Source: Mallotus nudiflorus (taxonomy: Eukaryota; Streptophyta; Magnoliopsida; Malpighiales; Euphorbiaceae). From it: 64,000 nt of DNA. Both the position numbers and the translations under genes were made by a program. The notes beneath the pieces were generated by a model, which was given only the letters and a program-made list of their open reading frames with translations, searched no databases and had not been told where the DNA came from. The DNA lies in contig CANTUR010000126.1 in assembly GCA_947683625.1 (NCBI GenBank), positions 682,001 through 746,000 of the forward strand, given 5' to 3'. Below, one piece after another: positions 1-12,600 of the stretch; position 1 is the first letter of the stretch, and the number at the start of each line of letters is the position of its first letter.

Positions 1-3000
1 CGTTCGTTCCGTTTTCAGCCACCTCCGTCTACACCGTTGGTCTCATCCTCTTCCTTGAGCAACGGTGAGTGTGTTTCTAAGTTTCATTTCATCCGGTTTG
101 GTCTAGATTTTGGTGGTGAGCAATTTTAAGTTTCGGTCATCTAGGGGTTTTCAATTTTTCTGGACTTGATTCTTTGTGATTCATGCTTGATGCCTTAATC
201 AAAAATTGTTCCCCTTAGCTTAATCTACATCCCATAATTTTTGTGTGATTTTTGGGAATTATTTTGATTTTTTGTGAATTTTTTATTATTTTCATAAATT
301 AATTATGTAAATTATGAAATTGTGATTTTTGGTGTTATTGGTGGTTAATATTAATTTTAGAATTTAATTTATAATTTTTGTGAATTTTGTGTAATTTTCA
401 TAATTATTTTTAGTTTATGTTAGTTTTGGAAATATAGGTTAAATACATCTTTAATTCGAAATAATTGGTTAATTAAGTGTATTTGTTGATTTTAATGACT
501 AATATGTTGAGAAAATAATTTTTGTGTAATTATATAATTTTTATTGAATTTTTGAATATTTTTAGTTTTTTATGTATATTTTTATATATTAGGGGTAATT
601 TGGTAGTAATTTTAGTTGAATATTAAATTTAATTGATTTTAATATTATTTGAGGTATAAAAATGATTTTTACAAATTAATTATTATTTTTAACCAATTAA
701 TACTACTTTTCAAAATTTTTTTTCAAATAATATATTATATATATTATTTTGGAAATAAAATGGGTTTTAAACTAATTTTATTATATAATTAAGCTAATTA
801 AACAATTAAATGTGAAATTTTATTTTTTTTATGTTGAATAATTGTAAAATTGAATTTTTATTAATATTATATAATATTTGAGATTTTATTAGTTAAATTG
901 TAATAATTTTGGAATATTATGTAAATAATAAGTGTATTTGTTATTTTGAGATTAAGTGTGTATTTTATTATTTTTGTGATGCTAAATTGTGATTTTAAAT
1001 ATTTTTTACAATTTATGTTAATTTAATTGTAAAATGGAGATTTTATTCCATTTATGAATTTTTATTATCAAATATTATTTAAATTAGACTGTTATATTTT
1101 AATTGGAAAATAAGTGTATTTGGGGATTTGTGGAGTTTGAAGTCCCAACCCAAGGTATTGAGTATTGGGTGATTTTAAAAGTATTTTTTCTGTGCAATAT
1201 TGACCCTACTTTTGTAGGAAAATATACATTTTACAGAGAAAAATCTACCAAAATTTTGATACATTTCTCATAAAACGCGACCACCGGTCCGAGTCTAGTT
1301 TTGAATTTTTGATTGAGTTTGTCTATAGTAATCCTAGAAGTGTATAGTTAGAAGTTTATTCTGATGATTATTATTATTTTATTTTTTTAGCTGTGCCGAG
1401 ACCGAGACCTAACGGACCAGATCCGCTAAGTTTGTCTCGTGAAACGTGAATCAGTGAGTTATTATATTGTATATATATGCATTGCATATAAGATGCATGA
1501 CTTAGGATTTTTCATTTTCATTATATATTTTAAACAGTAATTTAATTTATAATATGATTTGGTAATTTAATTTATAATATGATTTGATATATTTTCGATT
1601 TATTTTTAGTATATCTTTATATATATATATATATATATTTGCATATTTTCTATATACATTTAATATATCATTGGTATATTTAGAGTTTATTTTTGATATA
1701 TGTGTGTTAGATATTTAGGTTTATTTTTAGTATATGTTGGACATATGTCAAAATTAAATACATGTTTTAAATGTATATTTATTCATGATTTTTTTATTAA
1801 ATGATTAGTATATTTTAGGTATATTCCTAAATAATTGCATGTCATATTATTAATTTATAATTAAATTATTTTTAAGTATATTTTTGGTATATTTTTGATA
1901 TATTTCCAAATAAATGTGTGTTATATTATCAATTCATACTTAATTGTTTTTAAGTATATCATTGGTTTATCTTTGGTATATTTCATATTTGATTTGACTT
2001 TGTTTGATATATATATAGTCGAAATATACTTAGTTTATTTTAGGTATATTTCTAGTATATATATGGTTTATTTTATTATTATGATTATTATTCTACATTA
2101 ATTGTTTGTCCATATGAATGTTTTTATTTTAAATGAAGGATATCGATAGAACGTGCTACCTAGTGGGTAGCACTAAGACTGAGTACATACCAGTACGATA
2201 GATTTAGGTTTGAGTGAGGAATTATTTATGGTAATTATAATATGATTAAGATGATTTGATTGAGATGTCATATGATTGATGATGTGATTGTTGGAGCTCG
2301 GTTGACCTAGTGTCTCAAGGCTAATCACACTGACAGTCAGACTGCTGAAACTCGGTTGACTTAGTGTCTCGGGGCCAGTCTACTGTCCAAAATGGAATAA
2401 GTATTTTATTTTGATTTAAGTGAGCTTGTATAGCTAGAGTGATGATATGATTGATTGAGGTTGCGATTAATAGGGTTCTATTTGATCCTTCATGTATTAA
2501 AATAAATATTTTCTGCGTTTATTATATTTATAAAAGCAAAATTTGACATTTGTGTGAAATGCATGAATATACTTATATATATATAAGAATGTTTGACTGA
2601 ATATGGTTTAGATGCATGTATATATAGTATAATAATTCACTCAGTGAGGTCTGAACCCTTTCAATTATTTTTTTCAGGAAATCCTATATCGTCAGATCTT
2701 AGAAATTTAGTTTTTAGCCGGTGTTCTTCTGTCACGGCTATTTTATGTAAATGTATATTTTGAACTCTGATTTGTATTTTAAAAATTACAGTAATAGTGT
2801 TATTGTATCATATGAGTATGATTTTGTTTGACATTTGTACGCTGAGAATTTTAATTGAACACTGTATGAATATATATTTATTTACGAAAAGATATTGAGT
2901 ATTCATTTTCATATATTGATTCGAAAAATTTTAATTCAGTTGTACTTTTATCTATTTATTGTATGTTTTTATTTTTCTAAGGTTTGCTACGGGTTCCAAA

Positions 3001-3058
3001 TTTTGAAAAATTTTTATTCTCTAACATCGGTCATAACTTCTAATTTTAGGTCGTGGCA
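1..3058 (+). mobile_element. Tekay-type LTR, 3' part, opposite orientation to the other copies
   Basis: This is the reverse complement of the long LTR seen at 11034, 31244, 39476, 49529 and 62987. It ends at 3058 with GGTCGTGGCA, where the other copies read GGGTCGTGACA on the same strand. It shares the paired GAGCTCGGTTGACC repeats (about 2295-2390) and the stem-loop at 2153-2173. The start lies outside the window. No tRNA-Met primer site follows 3058, so this is a 3' LTR or a solo LTR. It is clearly more diverged than the other copies, which suggests an older insertion. The rest of the segment is AT-rich LTR sequence and I see no credible gene in it. Confidence 0.85.
2153..2173. other. Conserved LTR stem-loop
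   Basis: GTGCTACC and GGTAGCAC form a perfect 8-bp stem around a 5-base loop (TAGTG). The same hairpin recurs in every Tekay LTR copy in the window, at 11869, 32144, 40376, 50440 and 63965, mostly with G-T wobbles or single changes. Its function is unknown; a structured RNA element in the LTR transcript is one possibility. Confidence 0.6.
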
Positions 3059-3129
3059 GCATGTGATTTTTAAAAGAGATAGTCACATTTTTGTTTTGGA
3101 GAACATTGTACCTTTTTGTTTTCAAATGA

Positions 3130-3160
<31 letters not shown>

Positions 3161-3935
3161 CGAAGAAGTACCACATCATCTGCCTACACTAGAAGTATTA
3201 TTAAAAAAATGTTTAATGTATTTATATACACCACCATCAACACAACTATTTTTGTGGTAGATATTTCAATCCCAGCCCCCCTCATGAGTTAACAAACTTG
3301 CATCAGTGAAAATTGTTTTTTTTTTCACCATAAAAATTTTAAAAACTATTACTAATATTAAAGACCAATTCTTTCCTCTACTAGAGTATTATATCCTATA
3401 TGAGTGATATATATTTTGAATGTTGTGTACTTTATTAATAAAAATATAATATATGTCTCATACATTTAACTATAAATATAATTCAACTGAAATAGAAATA
3501 AATTTTCCAATAATAATCATTCATAGAATTAATTGATATTTAACTAAAACAAAAATCCTATTATAGGTACAATATATCATGGTGTTAGATTTGTAAACAA
3601 ACTTAAAATACTCAAAACATATATATCTCTTAGCGAACTATCGAGTATCATACTTCGTGCGTATGTAGGCACAATCATATGTACTTGCAAATGTTGAATT
3701 TGCTAATAAATAGTGATTCTTAACATACACGATAAACCATTAAATTATTAGAAAAGATTTGATCACATATCAGCCATCAAAATTTTATTCTATTGAATAT
3801 GCCATCAAAAAATGATAACAATAAGAAAAATTACACATCTCTCTCTATATCAAAAAAAAAAAAAACACACACACACACACAAAATTTTATTTTGTAACAT
3901 CTACAAAGTATTGTACTTTATCAGAATAAAATGAA
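3059..3935. other. Intergenic, AT-rich, downstream of the phytocyanin gene
   Basis: No coding signal is seen. The stretch holds simple repeats: an AT run near 3140-3160 and an (AC)n run near 3865-3882. The end nearest the gene probably includes the phytocyanin 3' UTR. Confidence 0.6.
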
Positions 3936-4759
3936 TTAAAACATCAAACCCAAGATCATCGCCATCATGGACACTGATGCACCGGTCAACACCTTAGAAG
4001 ATGAAGAATTTGGAGGAGGAGAGGTATTCTGCGTTCTGGGTCCTGGTGCTGCGGTTGGTGAGTCTGTAGGACAAGGAGCAGCTGGGACATTATTTGTTGG
4101 TGATGGTGTAGTAGGAGTGGTTGGAGTGGTGGTGCGAGGTGCTGGAGAGGAACCTGGTGTGCCTGCTGGAGATGATGAGACAGTAATGGCGAGTTTCTGG
4201 CCAATCCGACAATGACCAGAGAATGTACAAATGTAATAGTGTTCTCCAGCGGTGTCGAGAGTGATGTTGAGAGGTCCGGTGGTGATTACATTTCCGATAG
4301 GATTTGAAGCAGTGCATGCATCATATGATGCTTTTGGGACTCGAACTACATCATGCGCATTAGTTGCGAAGTTGAATGCTGATAATTAATAAGATCAAAG
4401 AAGACGTCAGATAGTGTTTTTTATGTTTTGTGAGAATCAAGCATAGAAAAATAAACATATTGTTAGATAATTACGTAAATAGAAATTTGAGATGTCGAGT
4501 GAATTCTGTATAGCAGTGATTTAAACAAATATTGAGATGTTCAGATAAATTATGTATAAAAAGAAGCAAATCAAGACTTACTTAGGATATCACCAACAGC
4601 AAAGTTTTTGCCACTAGCCCAATTAGTGTAGGCAGCAGCACCATTACTAGGAATAGTCCAACCTATGCCATCTCCCACAACATGCACCGTCTGTGCAGCT
4701 GCACATTGCAACAAGACCATCATAACAAACCCAAAAGCTACACAAATAGACCTTGCCAT
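3936..4759 (-). CDS. Phytocyanin (uclacyanin/stellacyanin-like), GPI-anchor type, two exons
   Basis: Exon 1 is 4582-4759 and exon 2 is 3936-4378. The 203-bp intron (4379-4581) has GT and AG borders and joins 178 + 443 nt into 206 codons plus a stop. The start ATG at 4759 opens a hydrophobic signal peptide of about 22 residues ending in CAAAQ. A plastocyanin-like domain follows, starting TVHVVGDGIGW. The visible copper ligands are a His in NAHDVV and then Cys, His and Gln in CTFSGHCRIGQ, that is C-x4-H-x4-Q. Gln as the axial ligand is the stellacyanin-type arrangement. The Cys in YDAC and the Cys in GHC can form the usual disulfide. After the domain comes a Pro/Ser/Thr-rich arabinogalactan-like stretch and then a hydrophobic C-terminus (LTGASVSMMAMILGLMF) typical of GPI signals. 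The family consists of small extracellular blue-copper proteins. The physiological role here cannot be told from sequence. The frame looks intact. Confidence 0.93.
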
Positions 4760-4886
4760 TTCTTCTTAATATTTTTTTTTCTCTTAGCTCTTCAAACCCA
4801 AACCCTTTTAATTCTTTTTGTATGTTTGAAGGTTGTAATTATGGAGCTATGAGATCGATGTGCCATAGTCACAATGGGATATAGGG

Positions 4887-4894
4887 TATATATA
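4887..4894 (-). promoter_or_regulatory. TATA box of the phytocyanin gene
   Basis: TATATATA lies 128 bp upstream of the ATG on the minus strand, in the context CTTCTATATATACCC. A start site about 30 bp downstream would give a 5' UTR of about 100 nt. The placement is an inference. Confidence 0.6.
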
Positions 4895-7001
4895 GAAGGG
4901 TAAGTTAGTGTGTTGATTATTTGTTACAGAAGTAGAAGAGGTCCCGACATAGAAATGGAGAGAGAAGAAGGTGGCAACCCGCGTAGACCTTAAGGCAAAG
5001 AAAGAGTGCCGGTCTTTGTTTGAAGATCGATGATATGCAAGGTTTGGTGAGCCCTAACGGTGGAGACCTAGTTACACACGCATTAATTCATTTAATAGCC
5101 CCAAGTTGCAAAATTCTAATGCAATTTATGAATTTATGACTTAATCTATGTTTCTTTTCAGGGCATACACACTTTCGCAACTGGCTTCAATTCTCTTCTG
5201 GACTTGGCCTTAGGTTTTTTTTTTTCCTTGATTTTATGAAATTATTTTTTTTTTAACCAAAAGATTATTAGGTAGTGTTGGAAATAAAGGTTGTATATAT
5301 TTAATATAGGAGTGATAATACTTGTAGCAGCCCACGATGAAGCAAGCGGTTATAGACAAATAACTTTTTTTTTTGTGTACAATACTGCCCCATGAATAAG
5401 GGTTCAGTTTTTTGCTTTCTGCTTTGAATAACAGGCCTCTGCAAATAACATTTCCATTAATATCGTCTTATAGATAATGTTTTATGTCTCAAACGCAATA
5501 TGAAATGAAAATTAATTTTATCTTTCTATTTTCATTTCACAGCCTCTAAACATATATGAGGGTTTTAGTTATATATATTTGTTCATGTATTTCAAAATTA
5601 ATTTTTAATATGCAAATATATAATAAGATCTTAAATTATACCGTTGAATCAAATTATTATTTTTAAAAGTCTAGTAAATAGAATTTTTTTTGTTAAAAAA
5701 AATAGTTTTAGAAATCAATAGACTTTAACAGAGCTTTCTACATTGCTGGAAGTCCCTGTCTCAAAAGTCAAAAAATTGGACTTATAAAGTTTGGAAATAA
5801 AACTTCTAGAGTTACGATTTTTCTTGGTTCAAACCAAAATATTTGGAAAAGAAAGATATGAAAAAAGGCAATATTTACTATTTATGGAATTTTCCATTTT
5901 CTTATAATTTGTGAGACTTTATATTTGCAGACAAATGAGAACTCTTAGACAGTATTGCTAATAGGACACTTTAAAAAAAAACTCCATGGTGTATGCGCAT
6001 AATTGACAAGGAAGTTTCTTAGCTTCTTGCTTTATTTATTTATTTATTTTTTTACACTTTCTTATTCAGGCAACTGGGGCTAGTTCATAGCAGTATGGCC
6101 CAGCCAACCCGATATGTGAATTTAATTCGCTGACTTACTGATTCAGATCTAAATATCAACATTAAGAATTTTTTTTTTTTGACAAAATTCATAAAGATTA
6201 AAATTACATATTGAACAACATATAATATATCAAAATAATTTCTCATTCAACTTGTGAGGTTGTTTGCTATTATTTTTCAATCGTGTTGATAGAGTTATTT
6301 TAATTTATAATTCGACAATTTATATAATTTATTTCATGATATTAATTAATGATAAATTGACTTTTTAATTTTTAATTGAATCTAATTGTAAAAATATTAA
6401 CAAAAATTTCACAACAGATAAAAAAAATTAAATGAATTTAAATGTAAAAATATTAATAAAAATTACACAACGAATAGAAAAATAAAATCTATACAAGATA
6501 ATTAACAAAATCTCATAAAAGATATTAATAATTTAATGAAAGAAATTTAAAAATTTTCAAAAAAAAAAAAAAGATAAAGAAATTATATTTATTAGTTGTA
6601 AAGAATTTTTTTTAAAAAAACAAAAAAATTAGAAAAATAAAAAATAATAATAACAGGTCACCACCGATCATCCCTTGATGAGCGGTGACCAAACAAAAAA
6701 TTTCTTATGAATAAACTAGAATGGTTATTATTTTGGAGTTTAAGAAAGTAGCCCCCAAAAACAAGGTTTGGTAATTTTGTGCAGAACATTTTACATTATG
6801 GTCAATTAATTAGATCAAAATTTAGAAATTTTTATTGCACGCACTCTTAAAAGAAAGTGAAATGAATTTAAAATAAAAAGCTTACTATTTTTTAATATAT
6901 TTTTTCTCAAAAATTAATAATATTATTATTTAAAAAAATTGATATACCTTCTCTCCAAAAAAAAAAAAAAGATATACCTCAAATTATTGGAAAAAAATAA
7001 C
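4895..7001. other. Intergenic, upstream of the phytocyanin gene
   Basis: AT-rich sequence with many A and T homopolymers and no open frame that looks coding. A small imperfect hairpin lies at 6656-6690 (GGTCACC and GGTGACC arms). The stretch probably includes the promoter region of the phytocyanin gene on its left side. Confidence 0.5.
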
Positions 7002-7190
7002 TTTTTTTTTTTGGAAGAACCAGTAACTTTTATTAATTGAATGAAAGGGAAACGTCCCCTCATTACAACTGAATTAACAGAGTTTGGAACAGCATTCCAA
7101 ATTACAAAATCCTGGCCTGATGTAACACAAATTTAGCTAAGAATGGGCGATATGTTTACCCATTCTTTTGACGAAAAAAAAAAAAAAAAG
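7002..7190 (-). mobile_element. Possible retroposed 3' end (LINE or processed transcript)
   Basis: On the minus strand the segment ends with AATAAA (7028-7033), about 15 bases more, and then an A-run (7002-7012). This is the arrangement of a polyadenylated, reverse-transcribed transcript. Upstream frames are short and give no clear protein. It could also be the 3' tail of a host gene. The upstream boundary is uncertain. Confidence 0.35.
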
Positions 7191-7259
7191 ACCGAATTAA
7201 AACTCTTTGCTGCTTGAAGAATATCTTCTCCAATAAGATCATGCAAAGACAAGCCCTGA

Positions 7260-7757
7260 TGTAGAATTTCGTTTAATTTCCACCTATAATAACAAAAATT
7301 ATTTTAAAAACTATTACACATGTGATTAGAGTATAAATGATTATACTAAAAATTACCTCAAGATATATTCTCAGAAAAAAGTGATGAGGTCACAATAGTT
7401 CCACTTAAAAATCATTTTCATTAGACAGAATTTTACCAAAACAAGTAGTTTTAATAACACAATAATTAACAATAACTATACCCGATAATAGCTATTAAAT
7501 AGATGTAAGAGAGAAAAAATTTAACGAGGTTCGACCAATTATACCTACGTTCTCAGATACTATCAAAATAATATTTTATTAAATGAGAAAATATTACAAA
7601 AGAGAGAAGAAAAATACAATTGCTTAAATATATAGGAGAGACAATTTGAGATGATTAAAACTAAGGAGGAGGAGGGGTCCTTTTATAACCTTAAGTCTCC
7701 CTCCATTTATATTTTCTTCCCAATGTGGGACAGACAAATTTTGCCAAACAAACAACA
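7260..7757 (-). repeat. Copia 3' LTR (left)
   Basis: Matches the start of the right-hand copy at 62584 (shared TTAATTTCCACCTATAATAA and GAGGTTCGACCAATTAT blocks). It begins TGTAGAATTT on the + strand and probably ends AACAACA at 7757, because a purine-rich tract on the minus strand (about 7758-7775) follows as a polypurine tract. The exact right end is an inference. Confidence 0.75.
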
Positions 7758-7832
7758 AATCTCTACCTTGGCAAAATTTCATATAATTCTCTCTCAAATC
7801 CAACTTTCAGTAGTGTCTGCAAATTTTATCTT

Positions 7833-9686
7833 TCAATTTGTAACAATATTGATAAAGTCTAAACAATGTTTAAATTTAATCGCAGTTACCACTTTTGTCA
7901 TCATATCAGTAGGATTCTTAGTAGTTTGAATCTTTTGGATTGTGACTCCACCTTCTTCCAGAATCTCATGTATAAAGTGATATCAAATATCAATATGCTT
8001 CATCCTTGCATGATAAACCTGGTTCTTTACTAAATGAATAGCACTGTGACTGTCACAATGCATTTTGATGTGCTTATGCTTCATTCCTAGTTCACTAAGC
8101 AACCCTTGAAGCCAAATTGCCTCATTTACAGCCTCTGTAACTGCCATATACTCTACCTTTGTAGTAAACAAAGCAACTGTTGACTGTAGGGTGGACTTCC
8201 AACTGATTGGTGTCTTTGCAAAAGTAAACACATAACCAGTAATTAATTGACACTTATCCAAATCACCAGCATTATCAGAATCATAATACCAAACTACATA
8301 TTGACCATTTTATCTATCCTGCTGAAATACCAAAACCAATATTTACGTTGTTTAGAATATACCGTAAAATCCATTTCACAGCTTACCAATGCTCCTTTCC
8401 AGGATCATGCATGTACCTGCTCATAACCCCAACTGCCTGTGAAATATTGGGCCTCATACACACCATTGTATACATCAAACCACCAACATCAGTTGCATAC
8501 AGTACTTTTGATATGTGTTCCTGTTCTGCATCATTCTTCGGTGACATAGATGCACTAAGCTTGAAATGAGGAGCAGGTTTGACTTTTCATTCATGCCAAA
8601 ACGTTTTAGTACCTTCCTCGGATATTCTTTCTAAGATAAAAAAAAGCCTCCCCAATTTCCTATCTTTGGATATTTCCATGCCAATAATTTTCTTTGCTTC
8701 ACCAAGATCCTTCATCTCAAACTCCTTGTTCAATTGAGTCTTTAATTTCTCAATCTCTATTTAACTCCTGAAAGTTATCAACATATCATCAACATAAAGA
8801 AGAAGATATATATAGGATCCATCTTATAGCTTGTGCAAATATACACAACGATCATATTTGCTTCTCGTGTACTTTTGTTCTATCATAAACTTATCAAATT
8901 GCTTGTACTACTACCTCAGAGATTGCTTCAATCCATATAGCGATTTTTCTAATTTGCAAATCATCTTTTCTCTACCAGCAAGTTTGAATCCATCTGGCTG
9001 AGTCATGTAGATTTCCTCATCTAAGTCTCCATGTAAAAATGCAGTTTTTACATCCATTTGAACTAATTCTAAATCCAACTATGCTACCAAAGCCAATAAA
9101 ATTCTGATGGAGGAATGCTTTACAACTGGAGAAAATACTTCATTATAATCAATTCCCTCCGTCTATGCATAGCCTTAAGCCACCAATCTTGCTTTGGAGC
9201 AAACATTATTCTTTTCAGGAAATTCTTCTTTCTTTGTATATACCCATTTGTACCTAATTGCCTTCTTTCCCTTCGGAAGACTAGCTAGTTTCCATATCTG
9301 ATTCTTTTGAAGGGACTGCATTTCTTCATTCATGGCAATCCTCCACTTTTCATGTTTTAAACTTTAGATTGCTTCATTATAAGTGGAAAGAACATCATCA
9401 ATGGCAATTGGTGATGCAGAAGAGACCATATCAGTATAGTGAGCAGGTTGTCTAATGGTCCTCTTTCCTTTCCCTAATGCAATTGATTCATGTTACTATG
9501 GAGGTTCTTGGATTTGAACCTCTTCTTCATTTGAATCTTCTTCTACCATAGGAGATTCATTATCAGTTTTTACATTGCCTAGGAAAATTTTATTGCCATC
9601 AAACTCCACATGTTTAGGAGTACCATCTGTTTGCTCCATTTTTTCTAAAGTTGCCTTTTTTAAGATGGTAGATTCATCAAAGGTAA
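7833..9686 (-). pseudogene. Copia pol C-terminal half: reverse transcriptase and RNase H
   Basis: The RT active site YVDDM is at 8782-8796. RNase H lies at about 7983-8320, with TGYVFTF, ISWKSTLQ and a VEYMAVTEA motif followed by EAIWLQGLL, all typical of copia. The tail reads GGVTIQKIQ and NPTDMMTK and ends at a stop at 7833, just before the 3' LTR. The stretch between 8320 and 9686 is read only through several in-frame stops and frameshifts. The 5' edge at 9686 is where Tat-A inserted; the missing N-terminal side continues at 58756. Confidence 0.85.
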
Positions 9687-9691
9687 CATCC

Positions 9692-12600
9692 TGTAGACAA
9701 CGGGGTTTAGCGTGCATCCAAGATTTTAGCGACTGCGACGCTGTTTAGGCTCAGGGCCTTAGGGAATACACTACTATGTCACAGAGTCATAGCGTGGAGA
9801 GGAGGAGTCGCCACCCAAGGTAATAATTGGGACAATATAATTGGTGGTACTCGATTCTCTAAAAGAAAATTAGCACCACAACCAGGAGATTCTGGATATA
9901 AAATACTAACTTCTCTTAGTCTCGTGTTCATTTAGAATAATTTTATAAATGATTATTTCATCCTCTAATTACATGTAATTTTATTAAACCCTAGTTAACA
10001 TCCATCTAACCTAAAAGGCAACAAGTCAATAAAATTACAAGTAAAAATCACTTAAGATCGTGTTGTCCCTAAGTCTAAACTATGTTAATTTTATTAAAAA
10101 GTTAACTAGGTTTTTATTTACAAGTGAGAAATGGACTAAAGGTGGACCTACATTTTTATTAATTAGTGAGCCTAAATCTATTTATTTTTGTTTGTCTATG
10201 GAATGGGCTTAAGTCTATTAAATTTTAAAGGAAAGTTAAATTAGTGGGCCTAAGTCTAATTTGGTTTTATTTTAAGTGAAACGTGGGCCTAAGTCTATTT
10301 ATTTTAAAAGAAATAAAATTAAGTGGGTTGAGCTAAGTCTAAACAAGTTTAATTAACTAAGCGGGCCTAAAATCTAATTAACCTAATGGGCCTAAATTAA
10401 TTTTAATTATTTAAAGTCCTAAACTAATTTTCAGCCTATTTAAAGTGAGTTGGACCTAAGCATGGGCTTAAGGCCCAAAAGGATAAAAGCATAAAAAAAA
10501 CAAGCCCAAAATAAATAAAACACAAAAAATGGATCAAATAAACATTACAGTGATTTTCTAAAAAAACCTAAATTAATTACATGTAAACCCTAATTTAAGC
10601 TACTGCCGCCATTGATTTTAATTAATTTTCTTACCCAATTAAACCTAATTACTAATTAATTTTAAAGTACTAAAAATTAAATTTTTCACTATTCCTATTA
10701 TTGGGGCTATTACAAAATACATACAAAAATTAAATTTAAATGATTATACACCCAAAAATTAAAATAACTACACAGAACACCAAAAATGGAAAAAATAAAG
10801 ACAAAACCCTAAATTCTACTGAAAATAACACAGGTTCTTTCATGGCATTCCATGGACCTTCTATTCAATTTAAATATAGGCAGTATCCTCCTCAATCCAC
10901 ATGCACATATGAAAATAAAAAAAAAACAAGTAATCAGATTAGTAGTGAAATTAAACAATAAAAAAAGAATAATAAAATAAAAGAAAAATCACAAAAAGAA
11001 AATAATAGAAAGAATAAAAAATGAAATAGAAAATGTCACGACCCAAACAAGGGCCATGACCGGCGCTAGGGAACGAGAGTTTTTTCGAATCCAGAACCCG
11101 TAGCAAGCCTTAAAATAAAATAAAAACATGCAAAAGTAATAATAACAACACAATTAAGTAAAATATTATGCAGCGGAATAAAATCATAAATATCAAAATA
11201 ATATTTCCACCAAATGCAATTAAATCAATATCCTCATCTCATATAAATAAACTTTTAATACAAATCCAGTTTAAATATAATACAACACCCTCTAACAATT
11301 TTACAACTACTGTAGTGTCTCAATTAATAAAATAAAACTCAAGTGAGCAGTTTACATAATGAAGCCGGGGCGAAAGAAATCCGGCGTACAGGTCTGCTAC
11401 TGAGGTCTGATGAAGATGACTCTCCTGAAAAAAATCAACGGAGGGGAGTCAGACCCCACTGAGTGAATTACTATAGTATATATACATGCATACTAATTGC
11501 CAATGCACACAGTCAAAGTATATATAATATGTATGTATACAAGCAAATACACACAAATGCAATAAAATCATTTTATATATTTTTATTGAAAATCACTGTT
11601 TATGAAGGATCAAATAGAACCCTAGAAAATCGCAACCTCAAAACAGTGTTAGACAACACTCTAGGCATATAGGCTCACTTATTCCAAATATATTCACTTG
11701 TTCCATTTGGACAGAGATTGGCCCCGAGACACTAAGTCAATCGAGCTCTAGCAATCACACTCCCAAATCCTTTCTCACACATCAAATAATCAAATCCAAC
11801 TAATATCCTCAAATATGTTAGTAATATAGCCTAAATACTATCAGCGTACTGGTACGTACTTGGTCCTAGTGCTGCCCACTAGGTAGCACGTTCTATAGAT
11901 ATCCTGCATTGAAATATAAAACATACATTCATAAAAATAAATGATGCATGAATTTAAATATAATAGCAACAATAACCATATATATACTAGAAATATACCA
12001 AAAGTAAACTAGGTATATTTCGAGTATATATACGTCAAATAAATCCAATTAAACTACAAAATAAACTAGAAATGTATTTGAAGACATTTTAAACATAATT
12101 CGTTAGTAAAACATGCATATAGTTTAAAATATACCAAAAATAAACCAAAAGTAAACTAAAATAAACTCAAGTACTAATTAATACCATTATGCATTTTTAG
12201 TCAAAATAAAACATAGATTTCTAAAATCATGCACCCTAGAGCATATATATATAGAATAGTAACTCACTATTGCTGCGCTCCTCGAGATGGGTCCAATGGG
12301 CCTGGTCCACTAGACCTCGGTCTCGGTGCAACTAAACAAACAAAAATGACAGGAATCAGAACAAATCTAACAGAAGTTCTAAATACTCGATCTAGATTAC
12401 TAGACACAAAATTAAAATGGGAATTCTACCGAACATCACGTTTTACGAGAATTCTATCAAAAATCCGGTAGAACCTCCCCTGTAAAACGGACATCTCTCT
12501 ACTCAAAGAGTAGAGCCGATCCTGTAAAAAAATGCACTTCAAGAATAAACACAGAATTACAACCACAATCCCTCGGTCGGACTCTAAACTACGAATCACC

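Noticed and set aside
1895..3260. Open frames of 68 and 121 residues in the left LTR and its flank
   Set aside because: Built from AT-rich low-complexity sequence (Ile, Tyr, Phe runs) with no motifs. One crosses the LTR end at 3058.
3967..4317. Frames in other phases over phytocyanin exon 2 (Gly/Val-rich + frame, Pro/Ser/His-rich minus frames)
   Set aside because: Shadows of the Pro/Ser/Thr-rich exon; the real frame has copper ligands and clean splice sites.
6656..6690. Hairpin GGTCACC..GGTGACC as terminal repeat of a MITE or a microRNA precursor
   Set aside because: The arms are short and imperfect, and no flanking duplication or longer inverted repeat is seen.
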